A DNA stretch of 64,000 nt, taken from assembly GCA_028023455.1 (NCBI GenBank), contig JAQFVV010006294.1, forward strand, positions 246,001 through 310,000. The letters are read 5' to 3'. The notes under the pieces are model-generated. The model was not told the DNA's origin. It was given only the letters and a program-made list of their open reading frames with translations, and searched no databases. The DNA is from Epiperipatus broadwayi. Its lineage: Eukaryota; Onychophora; Udeonychophora; Euonychophora; Peripatidae. Of the stretch, positions 1-12,297 are shown one piece after another (position 1 is the first letter of the stretch; each line of letters starts with the position of its first letter). The position numbers and the translations under genes were made by a program.

Positions 1-14
1 TTACAACATAATCC

Positions 15-470
15 ATGTTAAATGCCATCATCATCAACAGAACCAGTCTGACAATCCTTTTGGGAGATTTCAATACCACATACCAAAACTTTAACACTAG
101 ATTCATCCATCACTTAAACCGAAGACTGATGTGTGGGGAGGGCTTCCCCCCCCCCCAGGTGTCTTTTCCTTTTACACCAGAACTCGAAGATACTGGATTG
201 ACCTGCTATATTATACACCAGACCTCCACTTTTACATTGATGCAGCTTTAGTTCCTGTCTCCTCAAATCATAAGACACTAGTTATCTATTTTGAAGCTCT
301 TGAGGTTCCAATGCCTGCTGCGGGGCCCGGCAGAACTATGCATATGATCACAAAGTCCAGCATGACAGCAGCCATAGTATCTGATGCCTACATTTATTTC
401 TGAAAGATCAACATCCTTTCCCTTCCAGCTGAAAAAGCCTGATTCACTTATATCAATATTCTCCAATCCA
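15..470 (+). pseudogene. LINE endonuclease domain, C-terminal half, frameshifted
   Basis: The frame from 15 contains ILLGDFN, the usual GDFN motif of LINE apurinic-type endonucleases that nick target DNA. A shift to the frame from 131 is then needed to read WIDLLYYTP and SSNHKTLVI, which correspond to the family's D-Y-I-L segment and terminal SDH motif (here SNH). The shift falls at or near an 11-C run (146-156). The start of the domain is outside the window. The frameshift and the altered SDH motif argue against activity. Confidence 0.7.
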
Positions 471-661
471 TTCTAAACCATCACACCAGGAAAATTAAAG
501 ACCCAAATAGCCTACTCAGAGATCTCACAGACATCGAAAATCAACTACAAATGCTGCAACAGAATCATTCCAATATAGAAGTCATCTTATCACTTAAAAA
601 CCATTACAGTATTAAATAAAAATCACTCGCAGAATATATATCCATCAGGAGGTCTAAACTC

Positions 662-1740
662 TTGTCTCAACAACATTGTTGGACAAGAGGGTACCTCAGG
701 TGGGCTCTAGGGATAAATAGACAACAAGTTACCCCATCATCAATTACCAGAGACAGTAACATACTCATAGGTTATCCTATGATGTTACTCATCAGTCAGC
801 ACCATCAACAACTTATGCAAGCAGATAGTCCTCCTACTGAACCAGACTGGCTGGAAGCCAGGGATCCAGATGAGCATGGCATCACAGAAGCCCTACTTAA
901 AAAGAAACTTATGTCTCTCCCGGATAGCATTCATCCAAGACTTCATGGCATCCCTAAGTATCTTCTAAACCACCTAAGCCAGTTTATGGTTCCCATCATA
1001 GTCAAAATGATTGAATACTTAGCTACTGGACACAGAAATATAGCTGATCTATATCTGGTTGCACTAGTGCCTTTTTTGAAAAAACAAAAACCACTCACTG
1101 ATCTAACCAGTATTCGACCAATTTCCATGACCCCATTGCTTATCAAGATAATGGAGTCAGTCATCAAGGATCAAATTCAACCTACAATCCTTAAACACAT
1201 TTCACCTTATCAATACGGGAAAAAAGGCTTCTCCACCTCACATGCTATGGCTAACGTTATGGCTCTCATTGATTATATCAGAATACAAAAGAAATCTAAA
1301 CCCATTGCTGTCCAGCTGGATATCGCTGCAGCTTTTGATTCAGTGCACATAGACATCCTTCTGAGTCTCCTGGCCGAGTATGATGTTCCAGCCACCATTA
1401 TACAGATAATCGGCAATCTATTAAGCAACAGAGAAATCTTTGTCTCACTGGCTAGCAAGCTCACACCAGGCTTCAAACCTTTAAAATTTCTCCCTCAAGG
1501 TTACCCCCCCCCCTCAGTGCTCTATGCTTCACAGCATACATAAATCCCCTACTGATGAATATTGAAAAAATATCCCGGGCGTATGCGTTCCATCCATCAA
1601 TAAACACCTCAACTCATTTGTCTACATAGATGACATCATGATTGTTCTACCTACCATAAAATATCTTCCCCAACTACAATCCATTTTAAATCGATATTCT
1701 GCAAAATATCATTTACAAATAAACCACAACAAATAAGCTA
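662..1740 (+). pseudogene. LINE reverse transcriptase, broken at a C-run
   Basis: The reading frame 662-1543 covers fingers and palm: PISMTPLLIKIMESV, then motif A LDIAAAFDSV, then motif B beginning LPQGYP. Directly after LPQGY there is a run of ten C (1504-1513). The protein continues in another frame as LSALCFTAYINPLLM, then a further shift leads to FVYIDDIMIV near 1617-1646, whose YIDD is the catalytic palm motif C. A five-C run would restore the expected QGYPLSA wording in frame, so homopolymer growth is the likely cause of the first break. Both catalytic motifs are recognisable but the gene cannot make one protein. Confidence 0.8.
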
Positions 1741-2101
1741 TCTGGCAGATAAAGTCAGGAAAAAAATTCCATCTACGTATACTGCCAATCCACAAAGATT
1801 CTTGGGGTTTCCCATCTTCAAATCCTCAATGACAATGGCCAGAGAAATACAGGACGGTATCCTCCAAACAATAGAACACATCGCCACATCTCTCTCTAGA
1901 GTCTACCTCTCACTATATGGAAAGGTAGGCCCCTCCTGAATATGACAATATTACCAAAAAATTACATATTACCTGCCCTTCATCAAACTAACCAAAAAGT
2001 TTCAGAACAAAATTAATCACCTAAGCACCAAACTCTCCTGGAGAGGGAAGACTGTGGCCATCAGCCTCTGACAAATCCAGCTGCCTCAGAAGTTCAATGG
2101 C

Positions 2102-2789
2102 TTGTCTTTCCACTCTATCCAAGCAGCCATCCTCCAAAAAATGCACGATACACTACATAATTTAATACATTCCTTTGGCTATAACAACATCACCGAAAAG
2201 ATTTCCCTAACAGATCAACTCCCACCAGGGAAAATGCAGTGGATATCATCCCTTATCAATCTTCTAAGTCAATACAAACCAATCATGGACACCAATCTCG
2301 ATGTTAAAATCACCTTGTGGGATGTGTACCACCTAATGAACCCTCACCCACAACCTCCCGAAAGTAGCCTCAACCTCACAAACCAAAAATTAATTACCCA
2401 CTTTAAAAGATGGTGTCTGGAACCCAAGTAACTTTCCACAAATTGGTTCCTGTTTTACTGAAGAGGTAACTCCAACATTGATCCGACCTGCAATTTTATG
2501 TTCTCATGAAGAGGAAACCATTGAGCACTTCATATCCTTAAAACGGTCAGATATAATATTCACCAACTCCAATATCAGACAGGACCTAATTCTCTCACCC
2601 ATAAAAGTAATCCACACCGGATCATTTGCTATTATTAGACTATCCATTTTCATTATCTATGCAATCTGGGTAGTACGCTGCAAGTTGATAATGAAACTGC
2701 TCCATCCAGACCCAGGTCTGTTGTTCTGCAAAACAATAAAGAAAATCAGGAAAAGAGATGAGCTCATCTCTCCCAAAAAAATCCTTTAA
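2102..2789 (+). pseudogene. LINE C-terminal region after the reverse transcriptase
   Basis: Two open segments (2102-2431 and 2478-2789) in different frames follow the reverse transcriptase. The second begins with RPAILCSHEEETIEHFISL, which resembles the degraded Cys-His segment (C-x2-C-x4-ETxEHxxxxC) often found C-terminal to L1/Tx1-type reverse transcriptases; the later Cys is missing. The 3' noncoding part follows to about 2962. Role in nucleic-acid binding is family knowledge, not shown here. Confidence 0.55.
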
Positions 2790-2962
2790 TGACACTTGGA
2801 ACCTATTCACCCTCCCAACTAATAACAACAGAACAACAAACATGCTGGCCTACTAAACCATTCATAAGAACTCTCAGAACTTAGCAAAACCTCATGTAAC
2901 TTTGTATATATCCTTTCCAATTTGTACACAAAGTAATTAATAAATATATTTTTGAAACAAAA

Positions 2963-5606
2963 TTAGCAATTTGAGACTGATTCCTTTTATCTTCAAATAA
3001 ATTTTTGTTATTTTAGAAACTTTGATTACTTTAGGAGAAAATGAATAATTAATGATAGTAGTATTTTTGCAGTTCTTCCAAAATAATAGATTTTAAATTC
3101 TGACTCTCACTAATAATATTATTAATTTTTTTAGTTACATTAGCAACTTGCTCATTAAATCAGTAATCTGAACTTGCAAAGTTTTACAACAAAGATGACA
3201 AAAATGGCTACTTTCATGCCCTGAAGGGCATCATAGTTTTAAATTATTTTATTGTAAGAGATTTTTTTTCTCTTGACCAATGCTTTATAATTATTAAAAT
3301 TATAATAAAATTATTGCAATCCTTGTCAATTAATAAATTTAAATCAATAGTCTCTACTTTCCATGTAATACAAATGGAAACATTTATTACAATCTTCATC
3401 ACAATTTTCAGTTCATCATTCTACTTGTACCAAGTTTTAATTACTAGCAGCCATATTAGATAGTTCTTGGCACTTAAAGACAAGTTAAACATGCAAAATT
3501 AATCTAGCCACTGTTTCTAAAAATATTCATATTATTTTAGATTTCAAGCAATCCATGTGAAATTTAACAGAACATTTCATTGTACATTTGAAACACTTTT
3601 TTGGCATCCATAAATAAAATCATTACATAGTGGACATGGTATATGCTTTATGGTCATATGTTATTAAAATTTAAATGATTCAAATAAAATAAATCTGAAG
3701 TCAGACTTTACACTTACAAATAAATTTTTAATAAATTATTTATTTCTCAGTTTATTCCAACAAATAAATAAATCTTGAATGTAAAGGGTGTAATAAGATG
3801 TAACCCATAACCATTCCAAATAATAATAAAAACATGTGCAAAGTACACTAAATAAAATTTGAGTTACACAGGACTATTTTCAAATAAATCTTAAGTCAGT
3901 GTTATCTTCATGAAATAATAATAATAAAATTATGAAATATTTTATTCATTTTGGACATACGAAATAACAGTAATAAATTCTTTCTTTCCATTGGGACTTT
4001 AAAATAATATTAATCAAGAATATATAGGTTCGATATATTAAGTAATACTTGAATTTTATTACTCTTTCTTCTATTGTATAACGAAATTACAACTACTTTC
4101 ATGATGATAAATGTTATGGAGAATACATTTTTAATACAGTTCCAAGTAATTAATTATTCACTAACAATTCATTCAACCAATTCATGGACATTAGTACAAT
4201 CAGATAAAGAATCAAATATAGTACAATCAGATAAAGAATAAAAGATTTTACAAGTAAATAGAGAATATATTCAGGATATACAATAACACATATAGTAACA
4301 ATTTACTAATTGTTGGAGGCCATTCCATTAATTCCAATAATAATAGTTTTGTTTAATGGAGGCACTAAAAGAATAATTATCGGGTATGCAAAATTTCAAA
4401 TACTGATAACTGAGCAAATGCTTACATAATAATCTTTTCAAATAAAAATTGATAAAGATAAATTGGACAGATAGAATATTGATGATAAAGTGATTTAGTT
4501 AAAATAATGATTATACAGTTTTCAATCTTTTCTTTTGAGTTCATTTTACTTAATAGTCATTATGAATTATGGAATTTCAATGAAGACACACGTAATGGAA
4601 TGTAATAACCTTATAATGTAAAAAAGTTTATAAAGAAAGGCATAAATTTTGAGAGCAAACTTAAAGGTATACAATTATAAAATAGAGCTTAAGGAGATAA
4701 AGCAAATGTGATTAGTTTAATATAGTTAAACACTTCACATTTAAAGCATATATTTAATCTTGAATTCCAAGTGATGCAATTATTGTAATATAATGTAAAG
4801 GATAATGCAAACACGAATATTTTAATAATTTGCAGTTAAATATATATTTAATAATAAAATAGGAATGTGATGTAGAAATAGAAACAAATATGGTAGCTTA
4901 ATAATTAGTAATGAAAATAAATTCAATATGCTGATCCAAAGATCAACATGTAGAACTAACCTAGAAAATTTAGCTGAATAACTTTCTTAAAGATGAAGGT
5001 GACTTCCTAAATTTATCTAGAGGTATTAATTTACAAGACATTATATAAATAAAAAATAAAACATTAAAGCAATAATATATCCATACCATTCCAATATATA
5101 AATATTCAAATAATCAAACTAATTCTTTTAATAACAAGAACATTAAAATAACAATATTCTTTACTAAGATAAATAAACTTCTGGTGAAATAAAATGAATT
5201 TTAACAACATGATATTAATCATAAATTTAACCAGGCAAGAACAAAGTGAAAGACAGTAGACTGATTAAGCAAATTTAAAAATATATCATCTATATGAAAA
5301 ATAAATTTTGATAGTTCATTATTGTTCTACGTTATATTAAAAGATATTCTTATTCTTAAAGCAAACGCAATATTTGGCATAATAATAACTCAATGACAAT
5401 GAGTATAGAAATCCAATAAAAGATCTAAAAAATAAATAAATAAATAAATGCTTTTCAAATGAGAGAATTATAAGATAATTGCTAAGAAGAAATTTCACTA
5501 AAGATATTAATCTTCCACAGATAGTCTTTGCCTAAAACAACTCAATCACTTATCAAAAGAAGTTCTGAGTATTGATTTACAATCTAATGCCAATAACAAA
5601 AAATGT
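2963..5606. other. AT-rich noncoding DNA, no gene seen
   Basis: No open frame of note, splice-flanked exon or structured repeat was recognised. A small 27-bp tandem duplication containing GTACAATCAGATAAAGAAT sits at about 4192-4249. The rest is simple AT-rich sequence. Confidence 0.6.
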
Positions 5607-5744
5607 CCAACTCTCTACAAGGAATGTTAGGGGGGGGGGGGGCTTAATAAGAAAAACCCAAATGAAAAAAAATTTCCAACTTTCTACAAGGAATGTTAGG
5701 GGAGGGGGGCTTAATAAGAAAAACCCAAATGAAATAGTAAAACA
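5607..5744. repeat. 69-bp tandem duplication with a G-run in each unit
   Basis: Two units about 69 bp long start at 5607 and 5676. Both contain CTACAAGGAATGTTAGG, a G-tract (13 G at 5630-5642 in the first; a G-tract broken by an A in the second), then CTTAATAAGAAAAACCCAAA. The open frame across them is a by-product of the repeat. Confidence 0.85.
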
Positions 5745-6929
5745 ATATTGGTTTTATATGATTACTGATAATGAAGCCAATAGAAGATTTTTACTAATGT
5801 GGATGCAAAAACTGTAAACTCCATTAGTTTTTATTTGAATTTCTTCATCCCAACCTTATTAATCTCATTGACTAGCTAAAATCATTATTTGTTCTATTAA
5901 CCAATATTTGGAATGCATATTTTGAATAATCTATATTTGAGTTTAGTAAACATAACTGCTAACTTCTCTTCCCAGTCATGTTTTAATTTTCTGAGTTTAT
6001 ATTAACTTCTCTCACATTTTTATATTTACATGGCTCATCCCCTAACCAGAAAACATAGATAGCTCAGAAAATTCCCTCACTTTTACTTCTGCCATTTTAT
6101 TTACTATTAATTTATTATATATATACCAAAAATTCTGGGAGTGTGAATCATTTGTGACTAGTACATTACAGTAAGAGGATATACTTATCACAGTTTTATA
6201 AATTTAATCAATAATAGTTATTGGATACTAAATTGATATACTGCACACACAGTTTTCATAAAGTAACAAGAAAAAAGATTAGAAAAATTCAGCACTATTA
6301 ATAACAAGAACATACAGAATAAAATATAAAAAAAGTATGAATCCCTCTTTTCAGTCATATAATAAAATGGTTTTGATTTTAAACCTTCAAGGTTTTATCT
6401 CTACAAAAAAATAAATTGATGTACGTTATAATATTCTCAGATATAATAATTCAGACAATATACAAAAAAAAAAAAAAAAACTGTAATCAGATTCCTTCCC
6501 TCAAATAATATATAATAAAATGCTTAATATAAACTGGCATGAAATATCATCACATTTAGATAAGACAATTTAAATTAAATGATTACTGTATCTTTAGAAA
6601 GATATTTTTTTTTTTATTCATAGACATTTAAATGATTGATAAGCTGAATTAAAAGTTTTCTCAACAATGTCTTGCAGTTTAAAAAATTAGATTTTTTATT
6701 TCACACTTAAAGTAATTATATGTAAAAAATTTGGATGTATGGGGGGGACGGGACTAGTCTTTAATATTTTAGGGGAAAAGTCTCACCAAAATTTTTTCTA
6801 AGAAAAAAAAAAAAACCCATAAAAGGCATTACACACAATGCTTACTAACTGTCAGATAACCAAATATTTTAATGTTTTTTCCACCTTTGTTTTATTTTTT
6901 ACATAAGATTAGTTAATAACCATTTATTG
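5745..6929. other. AT-rich noncoding DNA
   Basis: No gene or structured element recognised. It holds several A-runs and T-runs and a short G-run near 6740. Confidence 0.5.
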
Positions 6930-7090
6930 GCTAGTTGTGTCTGACTGCATGAGGGGGTAAAAAATCCTAAGTCAATTTGGAAACGGAAAAAAATTTTCAA
7001 CTTTTATCTGGTCTGGATTTGAACCTCAAATCATGAACAAGTATATGTTCTAATCATTACATTAACTTCAAAACTCTGTATAGTTTAGTG
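6930..7090 (-). repeat. Possible tRNA-derived SINE relic
   Basis: The minus strand carries GGTTCAAATCC (from + GGATTTGAACC near 7014-7024), a good match to the pol III B box. A G-tract lies about 70 bp to its left on the plus strand. The layout G-tract, AT-rich spacer, TTTTATCTGG, B box recurs at 55290-55440, suggesting one old repeat family. The A box is not clear. Confidence 0.35.
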
Positions 7091-7341
7091 CAATGGCAGA
7101 GTGGCATTCAAATCTATAGTTTTCAAACTCAAACTTATTAACCATCAAGCAATAAAGCAATTCAATATTATGTTTATATCCATGTGGCGCAACAATTACT
7201 TCGATTAATATTGACACAAATTCAAATTCCAATAACAGCATGGCCCAAGGAGAAATAAAAGCAGACTTTTAAAAATAAAATAAAACCTTGGTTTTATTGG
7301 TTTTTCTTGAGAGCAGGTTAACACATACTCTTACTCTAGGA

Positions 7342-7869
7342 CAGTGGTCTTCAACCTTTTCACACCTGCGGACCGGTAAAAATAAGGATAAGGTAACGCG
7401 GACCAGCAAAAATAAGGATAAGATTTTGCTGACGGCAGAAGTCTATAGATAAATTTTTTTAAAGATAAGCATAATTGTTATAACTGATCAAAACAACAAT
7501 GTTAAATATATAAGATAAAGTTATACATATATATGGAGTTTATATAATAAAAAACTTTTTTTTTAATTTTTTTAGAAAAGTAATAAAAAATTTAATTCTA
7601 CCCCCCCCCCCCCATAAACATCTGTGATAACTAGAAAAACAAATTAATTTACGAATGATTGATTAGATTTTGTTTTCGTTCTGTTTTCTTTTTTTTTTAA
7701 TTGGGTAAAAATGAGATGAAAAAATAAATAAAAATTGGCTATATTAATTAAAAGTTTAAACTCTTATTATTTATTATTACAAACTTTTTACTGCCTGTCT
7801 AGCACGCGGACCTGCAGAAAAGTTCCATGGCCCGACACCGGGCCGCAGACCAAGGGTTGAAGAACACTG
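7342..7869. mobile_element. hAT-type MITE with 8-bp target-site duplication
   Basis: The element begins CAGTGGTCTTCAACC and ends with its near-perfect inverse GGTTGAAGAACACTG. It is flanked on both sides by CTCTAGGA (7334-7341 and 7870-7877), an exact 8-bp duplication, which is the hAT signature. Subterminal GC-rich motifs (CGGACCGG, CGGACC, GGGCCGC) stand out from the AT-rich interior. At 528 bp it has no transposase, so it is non-autonomous. A 13-C run lies at 7601-7613. Confidence 0.9.
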
Positions 7870-7935
7870 CTCTAGGAAAACATGAGGAAGAAGTTTATAA
7901 AAATCTCTTTCTTTAAACAAATAATCTTTTAGCAT

Positions 7936-9388
7936 TGTAACGTTTTTCGTATTACTAGGCCCTTATACGCCTCAAATTTATATTTGAGCGTGAGTTGATC
8001 AAGCTGTCTCAAAAAGAAAAAAGAAAGTTGTATTTCTATTCTAAAAACACAGCTATTTTTCCTGACCAACTTCAGCCTATTAATTGTTAAGAATTGTGCT
8101 ATTGACAAAATCAACTTTTAATTTTATTTCATATGGGCGCCAGGATTCCTAAGAATCCGCTGAAATATGTCGCCAGCACCTCTCGCAAGTTGTAAAACAA
8201 AAAAAAATAAAAAGATTTTTATTATATTTTTTTTTTAAGGGGCGGTAATTCTACCGTAATGAGAATTAATGATTTTTACGATTATTAGTCCTGGGCGTAT
8301 TGAAACATATTGGCAAAGGTAACTTACGTTTAAATCTTATTACACTAAAAATAAATTTAATAATAAAAAATAATAACCATTATTAATATCGCACAATGAA
8401 AAGGTTGATAAAAGTAAAATCTCTTTTATTCTATCAAACTAAAATATTTATAAGTTAAATTACATATTAACTACACAGGAAAGTACACACACACTAATCC
8501 AGATACTGAATCGATTAACAAAAACAGTGAGATTAAGCAATTAAAGCGATTTAATAATGTCCCAAGATCTTGTATAAATTTCTTTATTAGAAAGTCTCTT
8601 GAATACGAAAAGAAAAGTCTATATCAGGATGGTAGTCTAAGCTTAGATAAATAATTGTTTGCAAACTTTTAAGTCACTATCAGGAAAATTTACTCTTAAC
8701 TTACCGGTAAGTTCATGTAGGTTTATGGGATCCCAGATCATGAGAATTTCCATTGGTCTCTCCTGCCGGCGTCTTCCATTATTGTTCCGTTCTATAGCTG
8801 GAGAAAAGGCACGGTTGTAGTGACCCTTTTATTGCAAAAAGCGGTCTTCACAAGTCCCGTTTCCATGCTTGCGTGACAGCTTGGTACAGCAAGGGGCATA
8901 CCTGTGTAGAAGTATATTTCTTGCCACAGGTTATGCTCGTGGAAACCTCCAACTTTCAGAGACGTAACTAGAAGTTAAAGAGAAGACCCAGATTGAAGTT
9001 GTCATCTCCTTTTTATATCGCGCTCCATTTTTTGAACTTCTGCGCACTCTTTTGTCTTTTTATCAGCATATAAGATAATAATCTTATACACTCTCTCTTA
9101 AATTTAAGTTACAAAGTTCTCTTTTTTTTAGCATTATTCTTCCATCTTTAATTAGCTAAAATATTTTTCTTTTAGCTTATACTTTTGGAATTCTTTTTAT
9201 TTATCTGGATTAGTAATCTGTATGTCATTTATTCTTTCCAATTAGATAAAAAAAAAATAAGAATGACAATTTTAACTTTCATTGCACGTTTTAACAAAAA
9301 TTATACTAATCAAAAAAAAATCTAAATTTACTTTTTTAGCTTTTACCAAATGCCAATATATTTGTAACGTATATAAATAAACGTTACA
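7936..9388 (+). mobile_element. Solo LTR-like element, TGTAACG...CGTTACA
   Basis: The unit starts TGTAACG and ends CGTTACA and is flanked by the 4-bp duplication GCAT (7932-7935 and 9389-9392). TG...CA ends with a 4-bp duplication fit a Ty3-type LTR left alone after recombination. It holds GC-richer promoter-like sequence and a TATA-like TTTTTATATCGCGC near 9010. No gag or pol coding sequence is inside. The orientation is arbitrary. Confidence 0.65.
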
Positions 9389-9535
9389 GCATAGACCCGT
9401 ATCACCATCCAATGAGCCCCCACTGATTAGTTGTAAACCAATAAAAATTAAATGGAGTTCATATCAGTAAGAATTGATCAAGTATCATGAACAAGTATAA
9501 ATTTAAAAAAAAACTAATAAAACAAACAGAGCTAT

Positions 9536-9642
9536 GTCAAGCATTAGTGGTCGAGAGATCAGCACAAATGCCTTACAGGCAGTTTTGTCCTGGGTTAGCG
9601 GGTTCGCTTCCCAGCCGATGCTATGACACATAAGAAAAAAAA
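9536..9642 (+). mobile_element. tRNA-derived SINE, copy 1
   Basis: The copy begins GTCAAGCATTAGTGGTCGAG and ends in TATGACACATAAG plus an A-run. Its pol III A box lies in AGTGGTCGAGAGATCAGC (about 9546-9563) and the B box in GGGTTCGCTTCCC (about 9599-9612). The duplicated target ACAGAGCTAT flanks it (9526-9535 and 9643-9652). A long arm between the boxes suggests a Leu/Ser-type tRNA ancestor. The copy at 55517-55633 shares the start, both boxes and the tail. Confidence 0.8.
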
Positions 9643-9891
9643 ACAGAGCTATTAAACATAACTATTTAAAAATATAAAAAAACATGGACACATCACTGAT
9701 AAACAAATGGACAATTGCTCATTATTTGTTTGTTTTTTAAATCATAAGAAGAAAAACACTTCAAACAGAATTTGTATTCCACAACTCTTTATACCCCTCC
9801 ATCAACTACAACTTTTTTTCCTCTTATTAATATATAAATAGACTATTTAATATGAAACAATAAATTTTATATTACTCATAATGTATTACTA

Positions 9892-10536
<645 letters not shown>

Positions 10537-10736
10537 TACTAATTAAACAAGTTGTTGGAGATTAGTGGACCCACATAACTAGTATTCTACTTATACAGCA
10601 TATTAGAAAATATTCAATGTTACACAAATGATTATCATCCCTGCCCCCAAGTGAAATTATCTTGCTGTTGTTGACATGAATGTGATTGTTACCTACAATA
10701 GCCTAAATCACTTGTGCACAATATAAAAAGCAAGGA

Positions 10737-10866
10737 CAATAGAGATAAAAATATATGCAGATTCTCCTTAAAAAATTGTTTGATGAAAAGAAGTGAAAAA
10801 CAATAGAGATAAAAATATATGCAGATTCTCCTTAAAATAAATTGTTTCATGAAAAGAAGGGCAACA
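10737..10866. repeat. 64-bp tandem duplication
   Basis: Two copies of a unit beginning CAATAGAGATAAAAATATAT start at 10737 and 10801, with a few differences between them. No coding role seen. Confidence 0.85.
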
Positions 10867-11329
10867 GAGTATAGATTTTAATATAATATAAAGTAATAAT
10901 AAACAAAAAATATTACATTTAGTTGGGACATCATAGGTTTGCAATTTAATCATTAATTACAGCAAATGCATATAACTAGTGTTAATGTAATTCTAGGTAG
11001 CAGCAGGCTACAACCAATGACGAAGGATTAACCAAAAACTGATTGTATTTTAATGCCTCCCACATACAAGTTCATATCCTATTTGAAGTTTCAAGTAATA
11101 TGAAATAATCAATTTAGCAAATAAAATTGTCAGTTAAAGTGATCGAGGTTTTAAATATAATTATTACAAATATTACAATTAATAAATTATAAAAAATTCC
11201 ACATTATTAGTATTGATAAAATCCTTACTTTTTCTTTCAGTTTCTTTTGACCTTGTATTTTAGAGGGAAAAATAGTATCTCTTAACACTCACTTGGGTAT
11301 CAGCAAAGAAGAATTAATGCCAATTCAAA

Positions 11330-11747
11330 TTCTGATCACCAGAATCTGAATATTTTTATTTTTCTGTAATTTTCTATTCCCTGATGTTAACCTCGAGATG
11401 TCGCTATTTCTAGATCAATTCCTAGAAATATACCGTTTCACCGGCATTCACCCAACAAAAGTGGAAATTTTCCACATTAAAACACAAAAAAAAAGTCCTC
11501 ATGTTATGTTGGATGGCGACAAAAGCCAACACAAAGAATTCTGATCACCAGAATCTGAATATTTTTATTTTTCGGTAATTTTCTATTCCCTGATGTTAAC
11601 CTCGAGATGTCGCTATTTCTAGATCAATTCCTAGAAATATACCGTTTCACCGGCATTCACCCAACAAAAGTGGAAATTTTCCACATTAAAACGCAAAAAA
11701 AGAGTCCTCATGTTATGTTGGATGGCGACAAAAGCCAACACAAAGAG
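11330..11747. repeat. 209-bp tandem duplication
   Basis: Two nearly identical units start with TTCTGATCACCAGAATCTGA at 11330 and 11539. Each contains CTCGAGATGTCGCTATTTCT and ends with GGCGACAAAAGCCAACACAA. The high similarity shows a recent duplication. The origin of the unit is not recognised; it lies directly beside Merlin-like sequence. Confidence 0.9.
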
Positions 11748-12112
11748 CTTCTTACTATGATAAAACACAGAAAGAGTTCCCGACGGCTGCCGGTTATGGC
11801 TTTTTTTCTATGCTAAAAGCAAAGAGAAATGCCTTTATTGGCTGCCAATAGTTGATTTTGTTATTCATTTTATCATAATAGTTGAATATCTATTTTCTCT
11901 GTAGTTTCGTGTGAAAGTGTGTGTATTTGAGCCAGTCGTAGTTTTTTAAAATTTGATTAGACATATTTTTTTTTAATGTGCTGTAACTTACTTTAGTGTT
12001 ATAAGTTTATTAATAATGATGTGAAGGTTTCATGAGGAATGTGTAACCCTCAAAAAGTTATTTGAAAGAGTACACAACTGCATTTATTTGACAATCACGC
12101 TACAAATAATGT

Positions 12113-12148
12113 TCTCGCGAGAATTCGTTCAAGAACAAGTAAGATGGC
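12113..12148 (+). promoter_or_regulatory. TATA-less promoter-like motifs before a Merlin-like start codon
   Basis: The exact palindrome TCTCGCGAGA (12113-12122) lies 21 bp before AAGATGGCC, in which ATG at 12144 starts the transposase-like frame. TCTCGCGAGA and AAGATGGC-type (YY1-like) motifs are both known from TATA-less animal promoters. Function here is inferred only from the motif pair and its position. Confidence 0.3.
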
Positions 12149-12277
12149 CACCGCATCTAACTCGGAGTATTTGAAGCTGTGGAATTGCCATCAACTGAAG
12201 CCAGCGCTGTGGCGTATTTGCAAAATAAAAATATCCAGCTGAAACATAAAAAGTGTCTTTGTGATGAGAAAATGTGA
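12144..12277 (+). pseudogene. Merlin (ISXO2-like) transposase N-terminus, frameshifted
   Basis: From ATG at 12144 the frame reads MATASNSEYLKL; after a shift near 12175 it continues ELPSTEASAVAYLQ and ends CLCDEKM followed by a stop. The pattern E-x-x-A-x-x-(F/Y)LQ followed by a C-x-C-x3-M segment is like the zinc-binding N-terminus of ISXO2/Merlin transposases. The start at 58670 (MADDRSTLKFLDLP, then DAVAFLQ) is clearly related. The catalytic DDE part is absent because the sequence is broken by the RTE insertion or truncated. Confidence 0.5.
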
Positions 12278-12297
12278 ATACATGCTAATAAAGATCT

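Larger units (their letters stand above)
1..2962 (+). mobile_element. Decayed Tx1/L1-like non-LTR retrotransposon, 5' end outside window
   Basis: A LINE runs in from the left edge. In order it shows the C-terminal half of an apurinic-type endonuclease (1-470), a reverse transcriptase (about 660-1740), a C-terminal region (2102-2789), and a 3' end with AATAAATATATTTTTGAAAC at about 2938-2957. Frames are broken at several points, so the copy is dead. Placement in the Tx1/L1 group rests on domain order and on the style of the RT and C-terminal region; the exact clade is inferred. A fragment with a similar 3' end lies at 25390-25742. Confidence 0.8.
11760..12285 (+). mobile_element. Merlin-like transposon 5' portion, interrupted by the RTE insertion
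   Basis: A segment with TTTCTATGCTAAA near 11800 resembles the subterminal part of the Merlin-like element at 58207. It is followed by the start of a transposase-like frame at 12144. The element is cut at 12286-12297 by a 12-bp target duplication of the adjoining RTE. No left inverted repeat could be fixed. The assignment depends on similarity to the copy at 58.7 kb. Confidence 0.45.

Noticed and set aside
9540-9615. Possible functional tRNA gene
   Set aside because: A and B boxes are present but the arms do not close into a normal cloverleaf, and the unit ends in an A-run with target duplications, so it is a SINE.
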